Below, piece after piece: positions 6,234 to 15,294 of a stretch of 20,273 nucleotides of DNA. Position 1 is the stretch's first letter. Each line of letters opens with the position of its first letter. The stretch covers positions 1 to 20,273 of the forward strand of contig JBBRNO010000124.1 in assembly GCA_038230275.1 (NCBI GenBank), read 5' to 3'. Made by a program: the position numbers and the translations under genes. Under the pieces are notes generated by a model. It was not told where the DNA came from. It did not search any database and saw nothing but the letters and a program-made list of their open reading frames with translations. The stretch comes from JANXXV01 sp038230275. Its GTDB lineage: Bacteria > Acidobacteriota > Terriglobia > Bryobacterales > Bryobacteraceae.

Positions 6234-7580
6234 ATGGCTCGTGAAATATCGCACAGGAAGCTGTGTTTTCGCCAGGCCGGCGCTTGGCTCGCTGTTCCCC
6301 TCCTGCTGCTGGGCTCTTGCGGCAAGAGCAAAGAAGGCGAAAAGGAGAAAGCCGCCGAACCGGCCGTCAACGTACTGGTCGAAACCGCCAATCGTGGCGC
6401 CATCGATCACATGGTAATTGCCGATGCGGTCCTCTACCCGGTCAATCAAGCTAATATCGCCACGAAGATCACCGCGCCGGTAAGGCGTATGCTGGTTAGC
6501 CGCGGTGACCATGTGCGCGCCGGGCAGGTGCTGCTGGAACTCGAAAGCAGTGACCTTGCCGCTGGGGCCCGGGAGACTCAGTACCAGTTCCAGCAAGCGC
6601 AAGCCGCCTATGAGACAGTCAAGGGCGCCACCGCTCCCGAGGAAAGGAGCAAGGCCCAGTCGGACGTCCAAGTCGCCGAACAGACGGTGGCGGCCGCTCA
6701 GAAGCTCTATGACAATCGCGCCGCCCTTCAGAAAGAAGGCGCACTCGCTCAGAAGTTGGTGGACGACGCCAAGGTTTCCCTAGCGCAGGCGCAGGGCCAA
6801 CTGGTCGTTGCGCAGCGGCACCTCGAAGCCGTTCGCACTGTTAGTAATCGTGAAACGATCCGTAGCGCAGAGGCGGTGATGAACGCCGCAAAGGCTCACT
6901 ACGACAACTCGGCGGCGCAAGTGTCGTATGCGCAGGTGAGGAGTCCGATTAACGGGATCATCTCCGACCGGCCGGTCTTAGCCGGGGAACTGCCGGCCAG
7001 CGGGACGCCGATCATCTCCGTCGTCGACATTTCGCAGGTTGTGGCGCGAGCCAATGTTTCCATAAAAGATGCGTCCGCGATTCAAACCGGCCGCCCCGCC
7101 CGGATCACCGGCCCCGATGGAGACATCCCGGCAAAGGTTACCGTCGTCAGCCCCACCGTCGATCCGAGTACCACTACCGTGGAGGTCTGGGTACAGGCTG
7201 CGAATCCTGGTGAGAAGCTGAAGCCCGGTGGCACTGTACGAGTTGCCATCATCGCTGAAACGATTCAGGACACGATCATCGTTCCGGCAAGCGCGCTGCT
7301 CAATGCCGACGACGGCACCCCGAAAGTGATGATTGTGACCGCCGACAATAAGGCCAGGGAACGCCGCGTCTCAGTGGGAGTAAGGCAAGGCAAACGGGTA
7401 CAGATCCTCAGCGGCCTGCAGGAAGGCGACAAAGTCATCACGTCCGGCGGACTGGGCCTGGAAGATAAAGCCAAGGTCGCAATACAACAGCCTAAGGCGG
7501 AAGACGAGGACGAAGACAAGAATAGCGACGACGAGGCCAAACCCGAACCTGCTAAGAAGGATGAAAAGGGTAAGAAATGA
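6234..7580 (+). CDS. RND efflux membrane-fusion (adaptor) lipoprotein
   Basis: A 448-residue periplasmic adaptor of the HlyD/AcrA family that would link the RND permease to the TolC-like channel. The N-terminus carries a lipobox (LLGSC, Cys29), so it is probably lipid-anchored in the inner membrane. Order of domains: half lipoyl domain at about 72-110 (APVRRMLVSRGDHVRAGQVL), alpha-helical hairpin at about 112-230, second lipoyl half at about 234-262 (VRSPINGIISDRPVLAGE), beta-barrel at about 265-345 and membrane-proximal domain at about 346-418. The tail 421-448 is a highly charged low-complexity stretch (EDEDEDKNSDDEAK, then Lys-rich) not required by the family. The gene overlaps the permease gene by an ATGA junction, which favours coupled translation. 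Confidence 0.94.
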   Translation: MAREISHRKLCFRQAGAWLAVPLLLLGSCGKSKEGEKEKAAEPAVNVLVETANRGAIDHMVIADAVLYPVNQANIATKITAPVRRMLVSRGDHVRAGQVLLELESSDLAAGARETQYQFQQAQAAYETVKGATAPEERSKAQSDVQVAEQTVAAAQKLYDNRAALQKEGALAQKLVDDAKVSLAQAQGQLVVAQRHLEAVRTVSNRETIRSAEAVMNAAKAHYDNSAAQVSYAQVRSPINGIISDRPVLAGELPASGTPIISVVDISQVVARANVSIKDASAIQTGRPARITGPDGDIPAKVTVVSPTVDPSTTTVEVWVQAANPGEKLKPGGTVRVAIIAETIQDTIIVPASALLNADDGTPKVMIVTADNKARERRVSVGVRQGKRVQILSGLQEGDKVITSGGLGLEDKAKVAIQQPKAEDEDEDKNSDDEAKPEPAKKDEKGKK

Positions 7581-10500
7581 GCGGGCAGATCCCACTGATC
7601 GATCCACCCCCGCCGGGGCCCGCTGAGACGTCCGAACACTGGACGGCGCGCTTTTCGCGGCCCATCATCTTTGTCATCATCACCATGATCGCGGTAGGCG
7701 CTTACCTGGCCTTCACGATACCGGTCGCCGTTTTTCCAAACACCGATTTTCCTCGTATCGTTGTCGGAGTGGACAATGGCGTTTCACCGATTAACCAGAT
7801 GCAGGTCGCTGTAACGCGTCCGATTGAGGAGGCGATGAACAGCGTTCCGGCACTGGAACATGTGCGTTCCACCACCAGCCGCGGTTCCGCTGAGATCAAT
7901 CTGTTCTTCAACTGGAACGCGAACATGTTCCAGACGCTGCAATACGTCAATGCCGCGCTGGCACGGGTGCAGCAATCATTGCCCGCCACCGCCAAACTGA
8001 CCGCTAACCGACTCACCTTTGCGGCATTTCCAATTTTGGGATTCAGCCTCACTTCCGACAGCATGCCCCAATCTCAACTATGGGAACTGGCGAACTACGA
8101 GATCAAGCCGCGCCTCAACCGGGTGAACGGCGTTTCCATGGTGGTGCTGCAGGGTGGCAAGATTCCGGAATTCCAGATTGAACCCGATGCGGCGAAATTG
8201 CTGCAGGCCCAAGTCAGCGTGCCCGCCATCCTGGATGCGGTGACCAAGTTCAATATGATCGACTCCCCCGGTTTGATCGAGAACAATCATGAGCTGTCGC
8301 TGGCGCTGGTGACAGGGCAGGCGACGGACCCGGGCGAGATTGCCAACATCGTGGTGCGCACAACGCCCAATGGAGTTCCAATCCGGATTGGCGACATCGC
8401 CACCGTCAAACCATCGGTGATGCCGCAATACACCATGGTCACCGCCGATGGAAAGCCCGCCTTGCTGCTCAATATCTTTCGGCAGCCGGAGAGCAACACG
8501 GTCGCCGTTGCGGACGCGGCGGAGAAAGAGTTGGCTGCTATCAGCCGGACTCTGCCGCCGGGCGTGAAAATTCAGACGTTCTACGATCAAAGCCAGATCG
8601 TTCGCGACTCCATCATAAGTGTGCGGGACGCGATTCTGATCGGTCTGGTTCTGTCGGTCCTGATTGTCATTCTGTTCTTGCGCGACTGGAGCAGTTCGCT
8701 GGTAGCCGCGCTGGTTATTCCCGCCACCATCGCCATCACTTTGATTTTCATGCGCCTGCTGGGCGAAAGCTTCAACCTGATGACGCTTGGCGGATTGGCG
8801 GCGGCAGTCGGACTTATCATTGATGACGCCATCGTGGTGGTCGAGAACATTGTCCGCCATCGCGATGCCGGGGAACCGCGATCCGAGGCAATCCGCAAAG
8901 CGTTGAAAGAAATTCTAGTTCCCCTCATCGGATCGACCATAACGCCGATCGTGGTTTTCATTCCCTTGATCTCCATCACGGGCGTGACTGGAACCTTTTT
9001 CCGCGCGCTGGCGATGACCGTCGGGTCCGCCCTGCTCACCTCCCTTGCTCTTGCCGTCACTTGGACGCCGACGCTCAGCCATTACTTACTCCGCCGCCGG
9101 ACTTCGGATTCCCGGACCCCCGCCGCGCTGCACGAAGAAGTTGCGACCAGTGGGGTGATGGGCGCCGCGACGCGCGCCTACGAAAGATCGTTGCAGTTTG
9201 TAATCGCCTATCCGATCTCTCTCGCGCTCGGATCAGTGGCTTTGATCGCGGCCTCCTACTTCTGCTACGGAAATCTGGGTACGGACCTTTTGCCGGCGAT
9301 GGATGAGGGCGGTTTCATTCTCGACTATCTGATGCCCGCCGGCTCCTCACTCGCGGATACCAACAAGGTCTTGCTGGGCGTGGAACAGATTCTGGCGAAG
9401 ACTCCGGAAGTGGAGCGGACATCGCGGCGGACCGGCCTCCAGTTGGGGCTGGCAGCAGTCACCGAAGCGAACACGGGCGACTTCACCGTACGCCTGAAGA
9501 CCAAGCGCGACCGCGAAGTCGGCAAGGTGATCGCGGATATCCGCGCCAAAGTGAACGCCCAGTATCCCCAGCTCGACGTAGAGTTCATCCAAGTCCTGCA
9601 AGATCAGATTGGTGACCTCACCAGTTCTCCTGAACCGATTGAGATCAAGCTATTTGCGACGGATCCCGCGCTGTTGAAGAAATATGGCCCGAAAATCGCC
9701 GAACGCTTGAAGAAGCTCAAGGGCGTTACCGATGTGAAAGATGGTATCGAGAACACCATCAGCGGCGCCGCCATTGTCATGAAGGTCGATCCGGTGATCG
9801 CGGCGCGTTCCGGATTTACGCCGCAAGAGATCGAACTGGATGCCAGCGCGCTGTTGCAGGGTGAGCCAGCCTCAACCCCGTTGATCACCAACGATCGAGC
9901 CTACACCATCCGCGTGCGATTTCCCGACAGCGCTCGACTCACCGTCGATAGGCTGCGGAGCACAATGATTACCAGCAACTCAACCGGCAAGACGGCCACG
10001 CTGGGAACGCTCGCCGAGTTTCAGACGGAAGTGGGGCAAACCGAAATACGCCGCGAAAATCTACAGCGGTTCATCGCCGTTACCGGGCGATTCGAAGGCA
10101 TCAGTCTTGGCAAGGGAATCGAAATGGTGCAGGCGGAAGTGACGGCCCTCGGCCTGCCGCCGGAGATTCGTGTCGTCTACGGCGGCACCTACGAAGAGCA
10201 GCAGAAGTCGTTCCGCGATCTTCTGTTGGTGTTGGCGCTTGCCGTTGTACTTGTCTTTACCGTGCTGCTCTTCGAATTCCGGGAGTTCTCGGCGCCTACC
10301 GCGATTGTGCTTTCGGCATTGCTGTCGACCTCCGGCGTGTTCCTGGCACTTCTGGTCACCGGCAAGACCTTTAACATCTCCTCATTTATGGGACTCATCA
10401 TGGTCATCGGAATTGTCGCCAAAAACGGCATTCTGCTGCTGGACGCGGACCAGCGGTACCGGTTGGAGGGCTACTCGCCGAGGGAAGCGATGATCCGGGC

Positions 10501-10702
10501 CGGAGAACGCCGGCTTCGGCCTATCCTGATGACTGCCTTGGCGACGATCGCCGGGATGATTCCGCTCTCCCTGGCTATCGGAGCAGGATCGCAGATGTTA
10601 CAACCTTTGGCCATTGCCGTAATCGGAGGATTGACGGCTTCGATGATTCTGTCACTGATCGTGACACCAGCGGTTCACTATTTTCTGAGCCACGGCAGAT
10701 AG
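7577..10702 (+). CDS. RND-family efflux permease (AcrB/MexB-like)
   Basis: A 1041-residue inner-membrane proton-driven exporter of the RND superfamily, of usual length. The architecture is TM1 (about 29-50), large periplasmic loop, TM2-TM6 (about 350-500), TM7 (about 545-565), second periplasmic loop and TM8-TM12 (about 880-1038). Proton-relay residues are conserved: Asp416-Asp417 in GLIIDDAIVVVEN (TM4) and Lys949 in GIVAKNGILL (TM10). The DD pair fits drug/hydrophobe-type rather than heavy-metal-type RND pumps, but the substrate cannot be predicted. It starts inside the end of the adaptor gene (ATGA), with AAGG-rich sequence upstream. The second cytoplasmic loop (about 505-530) is polar, with no extra domain. 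Confidence 0.95.
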   Translation: MSGQIPLIDPPPPGPAETSEHWTARFSRPIIFVIITMIAVGAYLAFTIPVAVFPNTDFPRIVVGVDNGVSPINQMQVAVTRPIEEAMNSVPALEHVRSTTSRGSAEINLFFNWNANMFQTLQYVNAALARVQQSLPATAKLTANRLTFAAFPILGFSLTSDSMPQSQLWELANYEIKPRLNRVNGVSMVVLQGGKIPEFQIEPDAAKLLQAQVSVPAILDAVTKFNMIDSPGLIENNHELSLALVTGQATDPGEIANIVVRTTPNGVPIRIGDIATVKPSVMPQYTMVTADGKPALLLNIFRQPESNTVAVADAAEKELAAISRTLPPGVKIQTFYDQSQIVRDSIISVRDAILIGLVLSVLIVILFLRDWSSSLVAALVIPATIAITLIFMRLLGESFNLMTLGGLAAAVGLIIDDAIVVVENIVRHRDAGEPRSEAIRKALKEILVPLIGSTITPIVVFIPLISITGVTGTFFRALAMTVGSALLTSLALAVTWTPTLSHYLLRRRTSDSRTPAALHEEVATSGVMGAATRAYERSLQFVIAYPISLALGSVALIAASYFCYGNLGTDLLPAMDEGGFILDYLMPAGSSLADTNKVLLGVEQILAKTPEVERTSRRTGLQLGLAAVTEANTGDFTVRLKTKRDREVGKVIADIRAKVNAQYPQLDVEFIQVLQDQIGDLTSSPEPIEIKLFATDPALLKKYGPKIAERLKKLKGVTDVKDGIENTISGAAIVMKVDPVIAARSGFTPQEIELDASALLQGEPASTPLITNDRAYTIRVRFPDSARLTVDRLRSTMITSNSTGKTATLGTLAEFQTEVGQTEIRRENLQRFIAVTGRFEGISLGKGIEMVQAEVTALGLPPEIRVVYGGTYEEQQKSFRDLLLVLALAVVLVFTVLLFEFREFSAPTAIVLSALLSTSGVFLALLVTGKTFNISSFMGLIMVIGIVAKNGILLLDADQRYRLEGYSPREAMIRAGERRLRPILMTALATIAGMIPLSLAIGAGSQMLQPLAIAVIGGLTASMILSLIVTPAVHYFLSHGR

Positions 10703-10708
10703 AAGGAG
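10701..10708 (+). promoter_or_regulatory. Strong Shine-Dalgarno site overlapping the permease stop
   Basis: AGAAGGAG begins inside the TAG stop codon of the permease gene and ends 4 bp before the ATG at 10713. It fixes the start of the receptor gene and indicates that this gene is translated from the same mRNA as the pump. Confidence 0.7.
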
Positions 10709-10712
10709 TCAG

Positions 10713-13292
10713 ATGAAGTATTGGCTAGCGCTCTGCGTACTTTCGATTGTCGATGCGGCGTATGCGCAAACGGCCGGCGGGCCGTATTCCCTGACTGGAA
10801 CCGTCACAGACCAAAGTGGCGGCTTGATTCCCGGGGCGGCCGTTTCAGTTCGACAGATTGGCAGGGCAGGAGAACGAAGTACCACTACGGATGCGGCCGG
10901 CGCATTCCAGTTTTCTGCCATTCCTGCCGGCAACTATAAAGTCGAAATCAAAAGCCACGGGTTCTCATCCCTGGCTTTGGTGGTCACGATCGCGGGCCGG
11001 TCTCCTGCCCCAATTCATGCCGCCCTCGTGCTTGCCGATGTTCGGCAGGAAATGACGGTCAGGGAGTCGGCGGCGGAAGTCAGCACGCAGGCGTCTGAAA
11101 ACCTTGACGTGATCACACTCGACCGTCAGGCACTGGATAGCCTCCCGATCTTTGACCAGAACTATGTCGCGGCAATGGCACAGTTCCTCGACCCCGGTTC
11201 CATAGGAACGGGGGGAGTTACGTTGGTTGTCAACGGGATGGAGCAAAAGAATATCGGCGTCTCCGCATCCGCCATCCAGCAAGTCAAGATCAATCAAAAC
11301 CCGTATTCGGCGGAGTTCTCGCGTCCCGGCCGCGGGCGAATCGAGGTGATCACGAAACCGAACTCTCCCGTGTATCACGGTACGTTCAACTTCCTCTTCC
11401 GGGATTATCATTTGAATGCGCGAGATTCTTTTGCGGAAATCCGTCCGCCGGAACAGCGACGCATTTACGAAGGCAGCCTGATTGGACCTCTTGGCTCCAG
11501 CGGTAAGAACTCGTTTCTGCTGTCGGTAAACCGCGAAGAGCAGGACCTGCAGGCGGTAGTGTTCGCCTATACTCCGGCCGGCGTTGTCCGGGAGAATACT
11601 CCAAACCCACAGCGAGGACTGGAGTTCGACGGCGGCCTGACGCACGCATTCAGCGATTCGCATATTTCTTCGTTTCGCGGGAGTTACCACGATGCCACGG
11701 AACGGAACCGCGGTGTTGGCGGATTCACGCTGGCGGAAGCGAGTGTGAACACCCAGGATCGGGAAGATGAGCTGTACTACAACGACAGTCTGGTCATTAC
11801 GCCGAAGCTGCTGAATCAGTTTCGTGCCGTGTTCGGACGCCAGCACACACCGGCAACCAGCGTCAGTAATAGCCCGGGGATTGTCGTTCCCGGCTCTTTT
11901 ATTGGCGGCGGCGCTCAAGCAGACCGGCTTCAGACGGAGAATCACGTGAACCTCAACGAAATCGTGTCCTGGTCTACAGGAAAACATGACATACGGACAG
12001 GGATAAACGTGCCCGACATCAGCCGCCGCGGTTTGCACGATTATACGAACTTCGGCGGCACCTACTCGTTTTCGACTCTGCAGGATTACCTTGCTGGCCG
12101 CCCGTACTCGCTCGTCCGGCAGCAAGGAGACGGGCGCGTCGTGTTTCTGGAGGTAGTCACCGGGGCATTCTTTCAGGATGAATATCGGCTGCGTCCGAAC
12201 CTGACGCTGTCCGCCGGCTTGCGGTACGATTGGCAAAATTACATTCACGACCATAACAACTTTTCGCCGAGAGTATCGTTCGCCTATGCGCCACGCAAGT
12301 CGAAGAAAATTGTGATCCGGGGTGGGGCCGGGTTCTTCTACGACAGGACCGGTCCGGGTCCTATCTTCGATCTCGAACGTTACAATGGCTCGCGCCTGCA
12401 GCAGGTTGTCTTGTCGAATCCTACCTATCCGATTGAAGCGCCGGCTGCATCCCTTCCTGGACAGCCGGCAACTTTAACGCGTTGGGATCCTTCGGTCAAG
12501 ATGCCTTACACGGCGCAATTCAGCTTCGCTCTAGAGCGCCAGCTATATAAGGGTGCCACGCTGTCGGCAGCGTATTGGGCTTCGCGAGGCGTGGGACTTT
12601 TTCGGTCGCGCGATGTTAACGCACCACCGCCGCCCTACTATTCGACGCGGCCAAATCCCGCAATTGGCGTTTACCGCCAGATCGAATCGTCCGGACACCT
12701 TCAGAGCGACGCTCTGGAACTTTCTTTCCGGGGACGAATCACGCAGTATTTCAACGGCATGATTCAATACACGCTGGGGCGCGCCTACAACGATATTCCG
12801 GGAAACTACTCCGTCAGCACGCGAGGTTCCGGCATCAATAGCTATCCCGCCAACAACTACGATCTTTCCGGTGAGTGGGGGCGAGCGGATTACGATCAAC
12901 GGCATCGCTTAAATCTTCTCGGGAGTATTCACGCTGCGAAATACGTGGATCTGGGAATAGGTGTTTTCGCAAATAGCGGAGCGCCGTATACGGAGACCAC
13001 TGGCCGCGATGACTACCGCACCGGATTCGCGAATGCCCGTCCGTTGGGAGTTCCGCGGAATTCGTTGCACGGGCCAAGTTTCAGAGAACTCGATCTGCGA
13101 TGGTCTCACGAGTTCCCATTCAAACATCAGAAAGACTCCCCGAGCTTTTCTCCATCAATTGACGCCTTCAATGTTACGAATCGGGTTAACGATACGACGT
13201 TTATCGGCAATCGCAGCTCGCCCTTCTTCGGTCAGGCCGTGTCCGCGAGACCTTCGCGACGATTGCAGCTGTCTCTGAAGTTCGCCTTCTGA
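10713..13292 (+). CDS. TonB-dependent-receptor-like (Oar-like) outer-membrane protein
   Basis: An 859-residue outer-membrane protein. A signal peptide (residues 1-18, AYA|QT) is followed by a carboxypeptidase-regulatory-like Ig fold at about 25-106 (LTGTVTDQSGGLIPGAAVSV ... AGAFQFSAIPAGNYKVEIKS). A plug-like region at about 125-215 includes VVNGMEQKN and SAEFSRPGRGRIEVITK. A beta-barrel rich in alternating aromatic strands ends in LQLSLKFAF with a terminal Phe, as expected for outer-membrane assembly. This is the layout of the Oar-like receptors expanded in Acidobacteriota, though many of those exceed 1000 residues. I see no obvious TonB box. Its position, 10 bp behind an RND permease with a strong ribosome binding site, shows co-expression with the pump. 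Whether it imports a ligand, adds another outer-membrane route or senses the pump's substrate is unknown. Confidence 0.9.
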   Translation: MKYWLALCVLSIVDAAYAQTAGGPYSLTGTVTDQSGGLIPGAAVSVRQIGRAGERSTTTDAAGAFQFSAIPAGNYKVEIKSHGFSSLALVVTIAGRSPAPIHAALVLADVRQEMTVRESAAEVSTQASENLDVITLDRQALDSLPIFDQNYVAAMAQFLDPGSIGTGGVTLVVNGMEQKNIGVSASAIQQVKINQNPYSAEFSRPGRGRIEVITKPNSPVYHGTFNFLFRDYHLNARDSFAEIRPPEQRRIYEGSLIGPLGSSGKNSFLLSVNREEQDLQAVVFAYTPAGVVRENTPNPQRGLEFDGGLTHAFSDSHISSFRGSYHDATERNRGVGGFTLAEASVNTQDREDELYYNDSLVITPKLLNQFRAVFGRQHTPATSVSNSPGIVVPGSFIGGGAQADRLQTENHVNLNEIVSWSTGKHDIRTGINVPDISRRGLHDYTNFGGTYSFSTLQDYLAGRPYSLVRQQGDGRVVFLEVVTGAFFQDEYRLRPNLTLSAGLRYDWQNYIHDHNNFSPRVSFAYAPRKSKKIVIRGGAGFFYDRTGPGPIFDLERYNGSRLQQVVLSNPTYPIEAPAASLPGQPATLTRWDPSVKMPYTAQFSFALERQLYKGATLSAAYWASRGVGLFRSRDVNAPPPPYYSTRPNPAIGVYRQIESSGHLQSDALELSFRGRITQYFNGMIQYTLGRAYNDIPGNYSVSTRGSGINSYPANNYDLSGEWGRADYDQRHRLNLLGSIHAAKYVDLGIGVFANSGAPYTETTGRDDYRTGFANARPLGVPRNSLHGPSFRELDLRWSHEFPFKHQKDSPSFSPSIDAFNVTNRVNDTTFIGNRSSPFFGQAVSARPSRRLQLSLKFAF

Positions 13293-13481
13293 GCCAGACT
13301 TAAGGTGGTTCGGGAGTCGGACCGGCAAACGGAAACGAATGGGGGGCAGAGTATCGAGGAACTCGTCCTGATCCGATCGCTGGGTGGAGCAGCGGCAGAT
13401 CCGCGCGGACTGAAAACCGGCTCGCGGCCTAACGGAGATGTACAGACCAATCTCTAGTTTTTCTCTGGCTACGAACACCGA

Positions 13482-13510
13482 TTGCGCCGAACTCCGATCT
13501 GAGGTATAAA
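13482..13510 (+). promoter_or_regulatory. Sigma-70-like promoter for the NHL/PAL-like gene
   Basis: TTGCGC (13482-13487) and TATAAA (13505-13510) are separated by exactly 17 bp. The -10 matches the consensus in five of six positions, the -35 in three. The predicted start site near 13517 gives a leader of about 19 nt containing GGAG before the ATG at 13536. This makes the NHL gene a unit separate from the preceding efflux operon. Confidence 0.45.
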
Positions 13511-13535
13511 CGCTACCTTGGAGATATTACGTTAA

Positions 13536-14540
13536 ATGAAGATGCGTCTGTGTCGCCTCATCTTGTTCGTGTTCTGTTTTTTCGGCGTGCTCCTTTGCCA
13601 ACCCAACAAAGGCCCAGGTCCCGATTCCATCTATAAACTGATACCCGATTGGCCGACGCAGGCTCGGAGTGCGGCCGGTACCCCTGCCGGCCCGTGGAAT
13701 CTGATCCAGGCGCCCGGCGTGGCCGTTGACGCACAAGGCCACGTCCTGGTGCTTCATCGCGGTGCCCACCCGATTCTGGAATTCGAGCGCAGCGGAAAAT
13801 TTGTACGTTCCTGGGGGGATGGCCTGTTCAGTGAGGGTAAGGTGGTGGCGATCCCGGCCGCGGATCGTTTGCCCGGCGGGTCCGGCTACTCAGCCGTATA
13901 TGGGCCGGCGGGATGCGACTCCTGTGGCGCCCACTCGATGCGGGTCGATCCGGAGGGGAATATTTGGGCCGTGGACGCCCCCGGTCATGTGGTCTATAAA
14001 ATGAACCCGCAAGGCAAGGTGATCATGCGGTTGGGTCAGAAGGGCGTTTCCGGAATCGGTCCTAACAACTTCAACCTGCCTACCGATGTGGCATTCGCAT
14101 CCAACGGCGATGTGTATGTAAGCGACGGGTACGGAAACCCGCGCGTTGTGAAGTACTCCCGCGAGGGGAAGTATCTGCTGCAGTGGGGCACGCGGGGGAC
14201 GGGTCCGGGGCAGTTTCAGCTACCTCACAATGTGGCGGTTGACGCGCAGGGGAGGGTCTACGTCACCGATCGAGACAACCGGAGGGTTGAAGTTTTTGAT
14301 TCCAGCGGGAAGTTTCTGAATCAGTGGCCGGAGATTGGAGGAGTTTCGGCGATCACCATTACACGAGAGCAACGGATCTGGACGGGTGGAGTTCTGCGAG
14401 ATCTGGAGGGAAGAATCCTGGGAAATTTACCTGCTGACGTGGGTGGGGCTGGCGGAGCGCACGGCATCGCCGTCTCTGAAACTGGAGATGTTTATGTGGG
14501 GCAACTGAGCGGGATAGTTCAGAGGTTTGTGAAGAAGTAG
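13536..14540 (+). CDS. Exported NHL-repeat propeller resembling peptidyl-hydroxyglycine amidating lyase
   Basis: A 334-residue protein with a signal peptide (residues 1 to about 22) and six NHL-type propeller blades, for example PGVAVDAQGHVLVLHRG, LPTDVAFASNGDVYVSDGYG and LPHNVAVDAQGRVYVTDRDN. The blades resemble the peptidylglycine alpha-hydroxyglycine lyase (PAL) domain. PAL cleaves C-terminal alpha-hydroxyglycine to leave a peptide amide and glyoxylate. Candidate equivalents of the PAL zinc ligands are His133 (GAHSMRVD), His231 (LPHNVAVD) and His309 (GAHGIAV). Equivalents of its catalytic Arg and Tyr are Arg75 (HRG) and Tyr199 (SDGYGN). Assignments are from memory of the family. Cys127/Cys130 form a CxxC in a loop. 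No hydroxylating (PHM) domain is present, so the actual reaction is unproven. The gene converges on the phosphopantetheinyl transferase gene with only 16 bp between them. Confidence 0.85.
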   Translation: MKMRLCRLILFVFCFFGVLLCQPNKGPGPDSIYKLIPDWPTQARSAAGTPAGPWNLIQAPGVAVDAQGHVLVLHRGAHPILEFERSGKFVRSWGDGLFSEGKVVAIPAADRLPGGSGYSAVYGPAGCDSCGAHSMRVDPEGNIWAVDAPGHVVYKMNPQGKVIMRLGQKGVSGIGPNNFNLPTDVAFASNGDVYVSDGYGNPRVVKYSREGKYLLQWGTRGTGPGQFQLPHNVAVDAQGRVYVTDRDNRRVEVFDSSGKFLNQWPEIGGVSAITITREQRIWTGGVLRDLEGRILGNLPADVGGAGGAHGIAVSETGDVYVGQLSGIVQRFVKK

Positions 14541-14556
14541 TTTGCCGGTTCGACAA

Positions 14557-15294
14557 TCAGAGCTTCGCGGGTAGCGCCCACTCGAACATCGTTAAAGTGA
14601 CAGGAGTCAACCCTTCGATGGCTACCGCGCCTGCATAGCCGTGAGGAACATCCAGGTTGGCGCAAATCCACGCGCCTGCGTGTTCGCGCTCGAACACCGG
14701 TCTAAATTCTCCGGCCGGAGCAAAGGGATCAACGTCGACTTCGAAGGAATTGAGGGGGATAGACAAACCTAGGCCGCGTGCTTTAATGTAGGCCTCTTTT
14801 CTGGTCCAACAGGCGAAGAAGGCGGCGTCGCGTTCGGCGGAACCCAATTCTAAAATGCGTGCAATCTCCGGCGGCGAAAAATGCGAGGCCATGATGCCAG
14901 TGGGGTCCTCAATACTTCTCATCCGCTCGATGTCCGCGCCGGTCTCGCGCCGATAACCAAGAACGCAAATTGCAAAGTCTCCCGAATGCGACAAGTTGAA
15001 TCGGAGGTCCGGCTGGGATGGATCCGCAAGAGCCGGCTTGCCATGCGAATTGGCTTTGAACGTGAGATCTTTCGCCGCCGAGCCGACTAATTGGGCGATG
15101 AGGCCGCGGAGAAAGATGTGGGACGCCGCGTACCGCCGGCGATGCTCTTCGAACCGGAACGCGAGGGCCCGGGCCTGTTCCTCCGGATTGAGCGTGGAAA
15201 ATAGCGGGTGGGAGCAGGCGTCATGCAAGTCTGTCCGCGCGATGACGATACGCAGCTCGTCTGGGTTCAGAGGAGGCATGATCTCCTCAAGCAT
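14557..15294 (-). CDS. Sfp-type 4'-phosphopantetheinyl transferase
   Basis: A 245-residue cytoplasmic enzyme that transfers 4'-phosphopantetheine from CoA to the serine of carrier domains, here plausibly those of the neighbouring NRPS and PKS. Family motifs are intact: FNLSHSGD (99-106), the Mg-binding GADIE (Asp121, Glu123) and WTRKEAYIKARGLGL (Trp163, Lys166, Glu167, Lys171). The open frame extends 22 codons further upstream into the PKS gene, but the ATG at 15294 overlaps the PKS stop as TAATG, typical of coupled translation, so I chose it. A second ATG at 15279 has GAGGAG just upstream and could be the real start (240 residues). It is the last gene of the operon. Confidence 0.93.
   Translation of the reverse strand: MLEEIMPPLNPDELRIVIARTDLHDACSHPLFSTLNPEEQARALAFRFEEHRRRYAASHIFLRGLIAQLVGSAAKDLTFKANSHGKPALADPSQPDLRFNLSHSGDFAICVLGYRRETGADIERMRSIEDPTGIMASHFSPPEIARILELGSAERDAAFFACWTRKEAYIKARGLGLSIPLNSFEVDVDPFAPAGEFRPVFEREHAGAWICANLDVPHGYAGAVAIEGLTPVTLTMFEWALPAKL

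Noticed and set aside
8078..8860. 260-codon minus-strand open frame within the permease gene
   Set aside because: It is antisense to a well-conserved RND region, and the encoded Gln/Asp/His-rich sequence has no domain.
10965..12254. Long 429-codon open frame antisense to the receptor gene
   Set aside because: It lies wholly opposite a clear receptor gene, has no recognisable domain or ribosome binding site, and its composition is what the complement of a GC-rich gene produces.
13308..13324. Possible terminator hairpin (GGTTC/GGACC) after the receptor gene
   Set aside because: Only a 5-bp stem including a G-U pair and no T-tract. Too weak to call.
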